Shown: positions 50,132-59,302, numbered from the stretch's first letter. The stretch: DNA of 64,000 bases from an uncultured Oscillospiraceae bacterium (GCA_934448295.1 CAKSEY010000001.1:1-64000); one strand, 5' to 3'. Program-made: numbers and translations. Notes: generated from the letters alone by a model not told the origin.

Positions 50132-50839
50132 TTACAGCGGCTTTTTCGATATATTGGCGGAGCTTCTGGGGTATTTTGTCGGAGTCTGCGATATTTTTTT
50201 TACCACAATGAGCCGTCTGCTGTCTCCATTTGGAATAGTGTAATCCTTTATCATCTCGATTTTTCCGCCGAGCTTCCCTACGGCGCCGGCAGCGGATTCA
50301 ATATCCTCGTTGACGGATTTCAGCGCTATAAAGCTTCCTCCTACCCTGACGAACGGAACGCAGTATTCCGAAAGCACCGGCATAGCCGCAACGGCGCGGG
50401 CGGTTGCAAAATCAAAGCATTCGCGCTTTTTTCGCCCGAGTTCCTCGCTGCGCGCGTGGATAATCTCAGCATTGACGCCGATTTCCCTGCAAGCAAGCTC
50501 CAGATAAACGCAGCGCTTATTCAGGCTGTCGCAGAGAGTTCCTTTTAGGTCGGGTCTGACAATAAGAAGCGGCAGCGCCGGAAATCCAGCGCCGGTTCCC
50601 ACGTCAATAAAGGAACTCCCCTGCGGAATATCTACCATGAAAAACGGAAGCGCGCTGTCCACAAAATGCTTCACAACCACCTCTTCAAATTCGGTAATTG
50701 AAGTCAGATTCACATTTTTGTTGTACTCGACCATGAAATCACACAGCCTTACAAGCTTTTCAGCCATATCAGATGTAATTGTGATTCCGGATTCCGCAAA
50801 TTTATCTGTAACGAACTGTATTCTTTCAGCGTCATTCAT
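50132..50839 (-). CDS. rsmG: 16S rRNA (guanine527-N7)-methyltransferase
   Basis: 235 residues. Methylates G527 in the 530 loop of 16S rRNA. Class I methyltransferase motifs SFIDVGTGAGFPALPLLI (motif I) and EIIHARSEELG, ATARAVAAMPVLSEYCVPFV. Start ATG 50839 with RBS GGAGGT; it overlaps the end of mnmG by 8 bp, so both are translated as one unit. The longer frame to 50866 lies inside mnmG. Confidence 0.95.
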   Translation of the reverse strand: MNDAERIQFVTDKFAESGITITSDMAEKLVRLCDFMVEYNKNVNLTSITEFEEVVVKHFVDSALPFFMVDIPQGSSFIDVGTGAGFPALPLLIVRPDLKGTLCDSLNKRCVYLELACREIGVNAEIIHARSEELGRKKRECFDFATARAVAAMPVLSEYCVPFVRVGGSFIALKSVNEDIESAAGAVGKLGGKIEMIKDYTIPNGDSRRLIVVKKISQTPTKYPRSSANISKKPL

Positions 50840-52724
50840 TTGCCGCACCTCCATTCTTTCCTGCAAGCCAGATAAGCAGCACCGACACGTCCGCCGGGTT
50901 TACTCCGGAGATTCTGCCAGCCTGTCCCACATTCAGCGGTCTGAATTTGTTCAGCTTTTCCTGGGCCTCCAGCCGAAGTCCCTTTATCGTCTTGTAATCA
51001 ACATTTTCGGGGAGCTTTTTTTCCTCCAGCCTGCGCATTTTTTCGATCTGCTCCTGCTGAATTTTGATATAACCCGAATATTTCAGCTCGACTTCCAGCT
51101 TGTTAACCAGAGAATATTTCAGCGCTGGTCTGCCGGGGTCAAACGGCGCCAGGTCTGAATAATCCACCTGCGGACGTTTCAGCAGCTCTATCATTCGCAC
51201 TCCGGCGGTGATTTCAGACGTGCCCTTTTCCCGCAGGAGCCTGTTGACCTCGTCCGATGGGTGGATCAGAACTGTTTTTATGCGCTCGAGTTCCTCCTCA
51301 CACGTTTTTTTCTCGTCCAGGAACTTCTGGAATCTCTCGTCAGAAACAAGCCCGACTTTATGCCCCACGGGCAGCAGTCTGTCCGCTGCATTGTCCTGCC
51401 GGAGTATCAGACGATATTCGCTGCGGGAAGTCATCATTCTGTAAGGCTCAGAGCAGCCCTTGGTCACAAGGTCGTCAACCAGCGTGCCTATATAGCTGGA
51501 GGCGCGGTCAAGGATCATAGGCTCCCTGCCCTGGATTTTCAGAGCCGCGTTTATTCCAGCAACTATCCCCTGCGCCGCAGCCTCCTCATAGCCGCTGGTG
51601 CAGTTGAATTGTCCCGCGCCGTAAAGCCCGGATATTTTCTTAAATTCCAGCGTTGGGAGGAGCTCCAGCGGGTCGCAGCAGTCGTATTCTATCGCGTAAG
51701 CCGGGCGCATTATCTCAACGTGCTCCAGACCCTTTATCGTGCGTAGGAATTTAAGCTGAACATCTTCCGGCAGCGAGGACGACATTCCCTGAAGATAATA
51801 TTCGTCCGTATCAAGCCCCATTGGCTCGACAAAAAGCTGGTGGCGCTCCTTGTCCTTAAACCTGACGATTTTATCCTCAATGCTCGGACAGTAGCGCGGC
51901 CCTATCCCCTCGATCCTGCCGGAATACAGCGGCGACCTGTCCAGATTTTCAAGTATCACCTGGTGAGTTTCCGCGTTCGTGTAAGTCACATAACAGTCAA
52001 CCAGGTTGTGCAGTTCCTCCTCGTTGTCAAAGGCAAACGGCATGATCTGTTCGTCGCCGGTCTGCTTTTCCATCACTGAGAAATCAATTGAGCGCTTATG
52101 CACTCTCGCTGGAGTGCCGGTCTTGAATCTCCGCATGGAAACGCCAAGCTCTTTAAGGCACTGGGTCAGCCCGCTGGACGGCAGCAGGTTGTCCGGACCG
52201 CTGCTGTAACTCAGCTCTCCAATGTGTATTTTTCCGTTAAGATAGGTTCCCGTCGTGATTATCGCAGCCTTTACCGGGTGAATAGCCCCCAGCTTTGTGC
52301 GCACCGCCGTCACTCTGCCGTTTTCCACGTCTACGGAGGTGACTTCCGCCTGCTTGATAAACAGATTAGGCGTATTCTCCAGGGTCTGCTTCATGTATGT
52401 GTGGTACTTTACGCGGTCGCTCTGCACCCTCAGGCTGTGGACTGCCGGACCCTTGCCGCGGTTAAGTATTCGAGACTGAATAAACGTTGCGTCGGCAGCC
52501 CTGCCCATTTCTCCGCCGAGGGAATCAATCTCGCAAACGATCTGTCCCTTTGCGGAGCCTCCAATACATGGATTACACGGCATATTTGCAATGCAGTCCA
52601 GCGACAGCGTGAAAATCGCGGTCTTTAATCCCAGCCTTGCGGCGGCAAGTGCTGCCTCGCAGCCTGCGTGACCTGCGCCGATAACGGCTACATCATATTC
52701 TTCAAGCGTGTATCCGCCTTCCAA
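50832..52724 (-). CDS. mnmG: tRNA uridine-5-carboxymethylaminomethyl modification enzyme MnmG (GidA)
   Basis: 630 residues. With MnmE it makes the cmnm5 group on wobble uridine 34. The FAD-binding start DVAVIGAGHAGCEAALAAARLG is followed by NMPCNPCIGGSAKGQIVCEID, PGCNxG-like loops, the catalytic Cys in CPSIEDK, GQFNCTSGYEEAAAQGIVAGINAAL and the C-terminal MnmE-binding helices (YSGYIKIQQEQIEKM). The TTG at 52724 is taken as start because no ATG or GTG with an RBS lies in frame nearby; it is an unusual start codon. MnmE is not in the window. Confidence 0.95.
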   Translation of the reverse strand: MEGGYTLEEYDVAVIGAGHAGCEAALAAARLGLKTAIFTLSLDCIANMPCNPCIGGSAKGQIVCEIDSLGGEMGRAADATFIQSRILNRGKGPAVHSLRVQSDRVKYHTYMKQTLENTPNLFIKQAEVTSVDVENGRVTAVRTKLGAIHPVKAAIITTGTYLNGKIHIGELSYSSGPDNLLPSSGLTQCLKELGVSMRRFKTGTPARVHKRSIDFSVMEKQTGDEQIMPFAFDNEEELHNLVDCYVTYTNAETHQVILENLDRSPLYSGRIEGIGPRYCPSIEDKIVRFKDKERHQLFVEPMGLDTDEYYLQGMSSSLPEDVQLKFLRTIKGLEHVEIMRPAYAIEYDCCDPLELLPTLEFKKISGLYGAGQFNCTSGYEEAAAQGIVAGINAALKIQGREPMILDRASSYIGTLVDDLVTKGCSEPYRMMTSRSEYRLILRQDNAADRLLPVGHKVGLVSDERFQKFLDEKKTCEEELERIKTVLIHPSDEVNRLLREKGTSEITAGVRMIELLKRPQVDYSDLAPFDPGRPALKYSLVNKLEVELKYSGYIKIQQEQIEKMRRLEEKKLPENVDYKTIKGLRLEAQEKLNKFRPLNVGQAGRISGVNPADVSVLLIWLAGKNGGAANE

Positions 52725-52756
52725 TCAACATCTTCCTTTCGTCCTGTTCGACAAAA

Positions 52757-52772
52757 TGTTCCACGTGGAACG
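52757..52772. promoter_or_regulatory. parS-type site 4
   Basis: TGTTCCACGTGGAACG, perfect palindromic core, followed at once by a second half-site (GTTCCAC). It lies in the 100-bp gap between gyrA and mnmG, about 3.6 kb from the other three. Confidence 0.9.
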
Positions 52773-52827
52773 TTCCACAAAATTCGCCCGAATTGTTACG
52801 ATCCGGGCGAACCTATTCAGTTATAGT

Positions 52828-55464
52828 TTATTCCTCAGTGATGTCCTCGGAATTCTCAGGAGCTTCCGCACCGTCGTCATCGTCCGGAGTTACATCGTCC
52901 GGCTCAACGACCTCGGCGGCGTCCTCGTTCAGTGAAGCCTGTATTTCTTCATCGGAAACCTTTTCAATCTCCTCGGTGCTCTCAGAATCGTCATGCTGTG
53001 TTCTTGTGAATGTAGCGACCCTGCTATCCTCGGCGAGACGCATTACGCGCACGCCGGTGGCAGACCTGCCCATCACTCTCATATCGTTCGCACGGAATCT
53101 GATGATGATTCCATCAGTGCTGATAAGAATAACATCATCATCCGGGCCAAGCGTGCGTATTCCGCATACATAACCCTTCTCGTCGCTGACCTTGTAGTTT
53201 TTGAGACCAAATCCGCCGCGCTTCTGCTGACGGTAGCTGGAAACTGCGCAGCGCCGTCCCATACCCATGTCTGTAACCGTGAGGATAGTCGCGCTCTCGT
53301 CAAACACCTTGGTCGCGCCGACAACATAATCATTATCGCGGAGCTTTATAGCCTTAACTCCCCTTGCCTGTCTGCTGAGCGGACGGCAGTCGTTCTCATC
53401 AAAGCAGATAGCCGCGCCGCTTCTGGTGGCGGTAAGGATACGGCAGTCGCCCTCTGTCAGGAATGCGGACGCAATCTCATCGCCCTCTACAAGCGTTATC
53501 GCACGGAGCGCCTTCTTGCGGACGTTCTTGTATTCAGACAGCTTTGTGCGCTTTACTGTGCCGTTCTTGGTCACGCAGATGAAATACTTGTTCTCCGCGA
53601 AATCCCGGGTGGTCATCATAGCAGCCACTCTCTCGCCCTCGTTGAGCTGGAGCAGATTTACAATGTTCATGCCGCGGGACTGCTTGCTTCCCTCGGGGAT
53701 CTCATAGCATTTCAGACGGTACATGTTGCCCTGATTGGTGATAAACAGAATATTTTCATGGCTTGAAGAGATGAACATATTCTCAACGAAATCCTCGTCC
53801 CTCTGCTTCATGCCGGAAACGCCCTTGCCGCCGCGCTTCTGGATATTGTATATCTCGGCGGGCTGGCGCTTGATGTAGCCTATATTCGTGTAGGTAACAA
53901 CGCAGTCCTCCTCGGGGATAAGATCCTCGATATCCACCTCGCCGCTTACCGGCTCTATCTTGGTGCGCCTTGCGTCGTTGTACTTCTTCTTGATAACGGA
54001 AAGCTCGTCGCCGATAACGCGCAGCAGCTTGTTGTGGTCTGCGAGTATCTCCCGCATTTCCTTGATGGTAGCGCGCTTCTCCTGGAGCTCGTCTATTACC
54101 TTGGACTTCTCCATGCCGGTCAGCGCGCCGAGTCTCATCTGTACAATAGCTTCCGCCTGAGCCTCGGAAAGCGAATATGTTCCCTTATCAAAGAACCCGG
54201 TAGAGGAAACGTCAATATTCTTGAAGCGCTCCACAAGCCTTTCCTTGCCCTCGGGAATGCTCTTGCTGGAACGCAGTATCGCGATAACCTCGTCAATGAA
54301 ATCGATGGCGATAAGGAAGCCCTCAAGGATATGTTCCCTTTCAAGAGCCTTGTCAAGATCGTACTTTGTACGGCGGGTGATAACGTCCACCTGGAAATCA
54401 AGGTAGTATTCAAGGCACTGCTTAAGATTGAGTATCTTCGGCTGACCGTTTACCAGCGCCAGCATGATAACTCCCACCGTATCCTGGAGCTGCGTGAAGG
54501 AGTACAGCTTGTTGAGCACCACGTTTGCGTTAGCGTCGCGCTTCAGCTCGATTACAACGCGCATACCATTTCTGTCGGATTCATCGCGCACCGTGCTGAT
54601 TCCCTCAATACGCTTGTCGCGCACAAGGTCGCCTATGCTCATAAGCAGGCGCGCCTTGTTTACCATGTACGGTATCTCGTCGATGATTATGCGGGTGTGA
54701 TCCTTTTCCTCAACGATATTTGCCCGTCCGCGGAGGATTATCTTTCCGCGCCCGGTGTAGTAAGCCGACCGAATACCGCTGTAACCCATGATTATGCCGC
54801 CTGTTGGGAAATCCGGCCCCTGTATCTGGGTCATGAGCTCCTCAATGGTGACGTCGGGATTATCTATCATCAGCATGATAGCGTCAATGACTTCACCGAG
54901 GTTATGCGGCGGGATATTCGTTGCCATACCGACTGCGATACCGTTGCTGCCGTTTACCAGCAGGTTCGGGAATCTTGACGGAAGTACCACAGGCTCCTGA
55001 AGCTTATCATCGTAGTTTGTGGTGAAATCAACGACTTTCTTTCCGATATCCTGAACCATTTCGTTGGATATCTTCGCGAGCCTCGCCTCAGTGTAACGGT
55101 AAGCCGCAGCGGGGTCGCCGTCCACGGAGCCGAAGTTTCCGTGACCGTCGATAAGCGGATATCTCAGCGAGAAATCCTGCGCCAGACGGACGAGCGCGTC
55201 ATAAACGGAAGCGTCGCCGTGCGGGTGGTATTTACCGAGAACCTCGCCGACGGTGTAGGCGCACTTTCTGAAAGGCTTGTCAGAGGTATTTCCGGCGTCG
55301 TTCATGGTGTAGATTATACGACGGTGAACCGGCTTCAGACCGTCCCTTACGTCCGGGAGCGCTCTCGCTGTGATTACCGACATAGAATACTGTATGAACG
55401 ATGTTTTCATCGTCTCCTCTAAGTCAACATTTATTAGCTTTTCCAAGCTGAAATCAATATCCAT
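52828..55464 (-). CDS. gyrA: DNA gyrase subunit A
   Basis: 878 residues. N-terminal winged-helix/tower domains (about 1-500) with the catalytic tyrosine Y124 in YRYTEARL and the quinolone-determining segment HGDASVYDALV (82-92); a six-bladed C-terminal beta-pinwheel (about 510-830) with the GyrA-box-like QKRGGKGVSG at its start; and an acidic tail of about 45 residues (DDVTPDDDDGAEAPENSEDI). Position 85, equal to E. coli Ser83, is Ala; Asp89 (E. coli Asp87) is kept. It introduces negative supercoils with GyrB. Organised as gyrB-YcxB-like gene-gyrA on the minus strand. RBS GGAGGT. Confidence 0.98.
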   Translation of the reverse strand: MDIDFSLEKLINVDLEETMKTSFIQYSMSVITARALPDVRDGLKPVHRRIIYTMNDAGNTSDKPFRKCAYTVGEVLGKYHPHGDASVYDALVRLAQDFSLRYPLIDGHGNFGSVDGDPAAAYRYTEARLAKISNEMVQDIGKKVVDFTTNYDDKLQEPVVLPSRFPNLLVNGSNGIAVGMATNIPPHNLGEVIDAIMLMIDNPDVTIEELMTQIQGPDFPTGGIIMGYSGIRSAYYTGRGKIILRGRANIVEEKDHTRIIIDEIPYMVNKARLLMSIGDLVRDKRIEGISTVRDESDRNGMRVVIELKRDANANVVLNKLYSFTQLQDTVGVIMLALVNGQPKILNLKQCLEYYLDFQVDVITRRTKYDLDKALEREHILEGFLIAIDFIDEVIAILRSSKSIPEGKERLVERFKNIDVSSTGFFDKGTYSLSEAQAEAIVQMRLGALTGMEKSKVIDELQEKRATIKEMREILADHNKLLRVIGDELSVIKKKYNDARRTKIEPVSGEVDIEDLIPEEDCVVTYTNIGYIKRQPAEIYNIQKRGGKGVSGMKQRDEDFVENMFISSSHENILFITNQGNMYRLKCYEIPEGSKQSRGMNIVNLLQLNEGERVAAMMTTRDFAENKYFICVTKNGTVKRTKLSEYKNVRKKALRAITLVEGDEIASAFLTEGDCRILTATRSGAAICFDENDCRPLSRQARGVKAIKLRDNDYVVGATKVFDESATILTVTDMGMGRRCAVSSYRQQKRGGFGLKNYKVSDEKGYVCGIRTLGPDDDVILISTDGIIIRFRANDMRVMGRSATGVRVMRLAEDSRVATFTRTQHDDSESTEEIEKVSDEEIQASLNEDAAEVVEPDDVTPDDDDGAEAPENSEDITEE

Positions 55465-55476
55465 TTTACCTCCAAA

Positions 55477-56118
55477 TCAATTTTCTGACTTTAATCTGTT
55501 CGTCAGAAAATCCCTGACCTCGCTTTCCTGCTCCATTGAAAGACACCTCTTCGGGAAGCAGTATATCTGCTGTCTGTTGAACACCAGCAGCAGGGCTTCG
55601 TCGTTTTCTATGAATTCAAGCAGATCCTGCCCGATGACAAACGTGGTTTTCAGCGGAGAAATAATTTCGTCGTCCGCTTCCTCGTCAAGCTTAACGCGAA
55701 CCTCTTTCTCCTTGGGTCTGATGATCGTCTCTATCTCTATCCTGTCGTCAAAGAAAGCTGCGGCGTATTCCTCCGGATTCATGTCCCGGAGCGCGTCTAT
55801 CGTCCTGCGGCGCGCCCTCTGCTTGTCCGTGAGGCTGTATACAAGCCCCAGGCCGCAGAAAAGCAGAGCCGCGTATGCAAACACAGATGTAGGATTCATG
55901 ATGATAGAGACCAGCACAGCCACCGTAAGCGCCGCGTAAGCCACTATCATGAAAATCCCACGCTTGCTCTTGAAACGCTGCTGGAACGACTTCATAGCGC
56001 CGTCTATCTCCTCCAGCGTATTGTCGTAGCTGAATTTGAACAGCGGCTCGCCTGATTTTGTATTATCGTCCCTGTTCTCGCCAAGTTCCGGCAAAAGTCC
56101 GTTAGAAATATCTATCAC
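55477..56118 (-). CDS. YcxB-like membrane protein between gyrB and gyrA
   Basis: 213 residues. Two adjacent transmembrane helices (about 57-77 and 80-97; GIFMIVAYAALTVAVLVSII, VFAYAALLFCGLGLVYSL) separate an N-terminal ~50-residue region from a C-terminal cytoplasmic domain of about 110 residues that fits the YcxB-like fold (FFDDRIEIETI...LLEFIENDEALLLVFNRQQIYCFPKRCL). Function unknown. It starts 53 bp after the end of gyrB and ends 12 bp before gyrA, which suggests co-transcription with gyrase. Confidence 0.8.
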   Translation of the reverse strand: MIDISNGLLPELGENRDDNTKSGEPLFKFSYDNTLEEIDGAMKSFQQRFKSKRGIFMIVAYAALTVAVLVSIIMNPTSVFAYAALLFCGLGLVYSLTDKQRARRRTIDALRDMNPEEYAAAFFDDRIEIETIIRPKEKEVRVKLDEEADDEIISPLKTTFVIGQDLLEFIENDEALLLVFNRQQIYCFPKRCLSMEQESEVRDFLTNRLKSEN

Positions 56119-56171
56119 TTCCTTTTAAAATTCTACACATAGTCGATTCGTTGTCTATATCAACTCAAAGT

Positions 56172-58160
56172 TTAGAAATCCAGGTTCTTTACCAGCGTTG
56201 CGTTCTGCTCGATAAATTCCCTTCTCGGTTCAACCTTGTCGCCCATGAGTATGGTCATTATCTCGTCAGCCTTTGCAGCGTCCTCAACGGTAACGCGAAC
56301 CATCGTGCGGGTCTCGGGATTCATGGTAGTTTCCCAGAGCTGCTCGGGGTCCATCTCACCAAGACCTTTGTAGCGCTGAACATCGACCTTTGAGCCGGAT
56401 TCGCCGGAAAGCTCCCTGATATAAACGTCTCGTTCCTCGTCTGAGAAAGCGTACTTCACGGTCTTGCCCTTTGCCACCTTGAACAGCGGCGGCTGTGCGA
56501 TATACACATGACCCTGCTCGATAAGCGGCCGCATGAAGCGGAAGAAGAACGTCAGCATAAGCGTGGAGATATGGGCGCCGTCGACATCGGCATCCGCCAT
56601 GATGATAACGCGTCCGTATCTGAGCTTTGTGATGTCGAAATCCTCTGCGATACCCGTGCCGAGCGCCTTTACTACCGGGGAGAGCTTGTCGTTGTTGTAG
56701 ACCTTGTCGGCTCTTGCCTTTTCAACGTTCAGCATTTTGCCCCACAGCGCCAGGATAGCCTGGAATCTTCTGTCGCGTCCGCTCTTTGCAGAACCGCCCG
56801 CAGAATCTCCCTCGACAATGTATATCTCGGTAACGGAGGGGTCTCTCTCGGAGCAGTCCGCCAGCTTTCCGGGCAGACCGTTGCTGTCCATAACGGACTT
56901 GCGCTTTGCCTCCATGGCCTTCTTGGCCGCGTCCCGCGCCGCCTGGGAGTTCATCGCCTTGTTCATGATGATCATAGCGGTGTCCGGGTGCTCCTCAAAG
57001 TAATATGTGAGCTGCTCCACCGCTATCTTGTAGACCACCGGCTGAACCTCCGGGTTGCCGAGCTTGCTCTTGGTCTGACCCTCAAACTCGCACTCCGGCA
57101 GCTTAACGGAAATTACCGCGTTGATAGCCTCCCTTATAGCCTCGCCGCTGTAACCGGTGAAAGGCTTCTCTTCCTCGCCCTTCTTTGCGGATTTCTTCTT
57201 CGGCTTATTCTTCTCCTGGGCTTCCTTGTATGCCTTGGCGTAGTCGTTTACGACCTTGCTGAGTGCCTTCTTGAAGCCCAGCTCGTGGGTGCCGCCCTCG
57301 CCGGTGTGGATATCGTTCGCAAAGGAACGGAATATCTCGGAGTTGAAGTCCGTGGTATACTGGAACGCTATCTCAACGTTTATCCCGTTCATATCTCCGG
57401 TGAGATAAATAACATCCGGGTGGAGCACGTCGGCACCGCGCTTCTTGTTGAGCCACTCAACGTAGCTCTTGATACCGCCCTCGTACATCATTTCCTCGTA
57501 GACCGGATTCTCAGGGTCGCGGGTGTCCTCCAGGGTTATTTTCAGTCCGCCGTTAAGGAACGCCTTTTCACGCAGCCTGTCCTGGAGCGTTGCATAGCTG
57601 AACTCGGTCGTATGGAATATCTGACCGTCCGGCTTGAATGTAACGGTAGTACCGGTGCGGTCGGTGTCCCCGATGACCTTGATAGGCTCGCTGTATTCTC
57701 CGCGCTCGAACCTCTGGAAGTGGATATTCTTGCCGTCGTAGATCTTGACCTCCAGCCATTCCGAAAGCGCGTTTACAACGGAAGCACCAACGCCGTGCAG
57801 ACCTCCTGCGACCTTGTATCCGCCGCCGCCGAATTTACCGCCCGCATGCAGCACCGTAAATACGACAGTGGCCGCAGAGATACCCTCAGCATGGTTTATG
57901 GCGGTAGGAATTCCGCGTCCGTTGTCCACTACCCTGATTATATTGTCAGGCAGGATAGACACGTTGATTTCGGTGCAGTAGCCTGCAAGAGCCTCGTCGA
58001 TAGCGTTATCGACTATCTCGTATACCAGGTGGTGCAGACCGCCCTCGCCGGAAGAACCAACGTACATACCCGGGCGCTTTCTGACGGCCTCAAGTCCCTT
58101 TAAGACCTGTATGTCGTCCGCGCCGTAGCTCATTTCCTGAGTCTTTTCGTTTTCAGCCAT
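56172..58160 (-). CDS. gyrB: DNA gyrase subunit B
   Basis: 662 residues, some 20 longer than most Gram-positive GyrB. A GHKL ATPase domain (EIVDNAIDEALAGYCTEI, VDNGRGIPTAIN, GGLHGVGASVVNALS), transducer domain with the lysine loop QTKSKLG, and a C-terminal TOPRIM domain (IVEGDSAGGSAKSGRDRRFQAILALWGKMLNVEK; DADVDGAHISTLMLTF). The extra length is a Lys/Glu-rich insertion (EKNKPKKKSAKKGEEEKPF, near residue 310) in the transducer region. Promoter on the minus strand: TTGCAA (58277-58282), 17 bp, TATACT (58254-58259). Confidence 0.98.
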   Translation of the reverse strand: MAENEKTQEMSYGADDIQVLKGLEAVRKRPGMYVGSSGEGGLHHLVYEIVDNAIDEALAGYCTEINVSILPDNIIRVVDNGRGIPTAINHAEGISAATVVFTVLHAGGKFGGGGYKVAGGLHGVGASVVNALSEWLEVKIYDGKNIHFQRFERGEYSEPIKVIGDTDRTGTTVTFKPDGQIFHTTEFSYATLQDRLREKAFLNGGLKITLEDTRDPENPVYEEMMYEGGIKSYVEWLNKKRGADVLHPDVIYLTGDMNGINVEIAFQYTTDFNSEIFRSFANDIHTGEGGTHELGFKKALSKVVNDYAKAYKEAQEKNKPKKKSAKKGEEEKPFTGYSGEAIREAINAVISVKLPECEFEGQTKSKLGNPEVQPVVYKIAVEQLTYYFEEHPDTAMIIMNKAMNSQAARDAAKKAMEAKRKSVMDSNGLPGKLADCSERDPSVTEIYIVEGDSAGGSAKSGRDRRFQAILALWGKMLNVEKARADKVYNNDKLSPVVKALGTGIAEDFDITKLRYGRVIIMADADVDGAHISTLMLTFFFRFMRPLIEQGHVYIAQPPLFKVAKGKTVKYAFSDEERDVYIRELSGESGSKVDVQRYKGLGEMDPEQLWETTMNPETRTMVRVTVEDAAKADEIMTILMGDKVEPRREFIEQNATLVKNLDF

Positions 58161-58253
58161 AGATAAACCTAACCCTCCATATCAATACTGAAGCATTTCA
58201 GTACCTGCCGGGGCGTGCAAGCCCCACCTCTGCATAAAGCATATATTATATAT

Positions 58254-58282
58254 AGTATACCACAAAACGCGCAAAATTGCAA
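58254..58282 (-). promoter_or_regulatory. Promoter of gyrB
   Basis: Minus-strand TTGCAA (58277-58282), 17-bp spacer, TATACT (58254-58259). A small hairpin GGGGC/GCCCC (58210-58225) lies in the leader. Confidence 0.72.
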
Positions 58283-58341
58283 GCATTTGAGCCAAATTTG
58301 ATATAAAAATTATCGTTTCTTTTTATGATTTTACAGTTGCC

Positions 58342-58373
58342 TGCAACCTTTTTTCGGCGTATATGGTTTTATA
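58342..58373 (+). promoter_or_regulatory. TGCAACC-type promoter (putative ECF sigma factor), upstream of the beta-helix-like protein
   Basis: TGCAACC (58342-58348), 17 bp, GTTTTATA (58366-58373), 32 bp before ATG 58406. Identical architecture to 14983-15014 and 39012-39043 on the other strand. Confidence 0.7.
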
Positions 58374-58405
58374 TACAAAAACACATTTAAAAGGAGGATA
58401 TCACC

Positions 58406-59302
58406 ATGAAAAAGCTCACATCAGCAATCATCGCAGCAGCGCTGTGCCTGACCCTGTTCAGCCCGGCGCACGCAGAAAACCAGGACGCCCGAACCCAGCT
58501 TTGCGGAACCGCCTGGACTGAATCGGACAACATTCCGAAAACGCGCGACCTGTACATTTCCGGTCACATTACCCTCAGCGAAAGCGCCACCCTGAAAAAC
58601 TACCTGCGTATTGAAAGCGGTTCTGTTCTTGAAGTAACCAACGGAGCCGAAGTGACCCTGAGCAGCTCCCGCATTTTTATTGAAAAAGGCGGCACCCTGC
58701 TGGTAACAGACGGAAAGCTGAAGCTCTCAGACGCCTATCTGCAAAATAACGGCGCGATCAATATTGAAAAAGGCGGGGAGCTGAATATATCCTCCGGAGG
58801 TCTGACGTCCTATCCGCAGTCCGTCATTACCTGCTCCGGAAACCTCACCTGCACCAAAGACAGGAGTATTATCCCCGCATTTAACGCTGTGCGCCGCTAT
58901 GACAGCAATTTCACCCTGTCTGACTATTCTATGCATATAAACATAACCGGCGGCGTAAAGGCAAAAATTCAGGCGTTCTACTGCATAGACAATATTGAGA
59001 CCAACTACTGCTACACCATTTACATTAATAAAAACAAAACCGTCCTGCGACGTTCAAATAAGTCTCTTTCGGCGGTGTACTCCCCGGAGCTGCGCGAAAA
59101 GCTTCTCGCCCGCGTGGAAGCCTACGAAGCAGAACACCCCGAGCCGTCCGATTTCCCGCAGGGAGTCGAGCGCCTGCACTACTACACATACATCTATAAG
59201 ACCGGAGAGCTCACCGAGGAAAGATGGTGGTTCGGGTCAGAAGCAGGCGACGACCCGATGATCATGGAGTTAGGAGACAGCACGGTTATACAAAATACCT
59301 AA
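58406..59302 (+). CDS. Exported protein with right-handed beta-helix-like repeats
   Basis: 298 residues. Signal peptide (about 1-23, cleavage after AHA). Residues about 45-150 repeat short strands ending in a turn (GSVLEVTNGAEVTLSSSRIFIEKGGTLLVTDGKLKLSD, split over three rungs), which suggests a short beta-solenoid. The C-terminal half is not recognised; it has paired cysteines (CIDNIETNYC) and aromatic residues (ERLHYYTYIYKTGELTEERWWF). No catalytic motif or anchor is visible. It is expressed alone from the TGCAACC-type promoter. RBS AAAGGAGG. A surface or secreted structural role is inference. Confidence 0.75.
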   Translation: MKKLTSAIIAAALCLTLFSPAHAENQDARTQLCGTAWTESDNIPKTRDLYISGHITLSESATLKNYLRIESGSVLEVTNGAEVTLSSSRIFIEKGGTLLVTDGKLKLSDAYLQNNGAINIEKGGELNISSGGLTSYPQSVITCSGNLTCTKDRSIIPAFNAVRRYDSNFTLSDYSMHINITGGVKAKIQAFYCIDNIETNYCYTIYINKNKTVLRRSNKSLSAVYSPELREKLLARVEAYEAEHPEPSDFPQGVERLHYYTYIYKTGELTEERWWFGSEAGDDPMIMELGDSTVIQNT

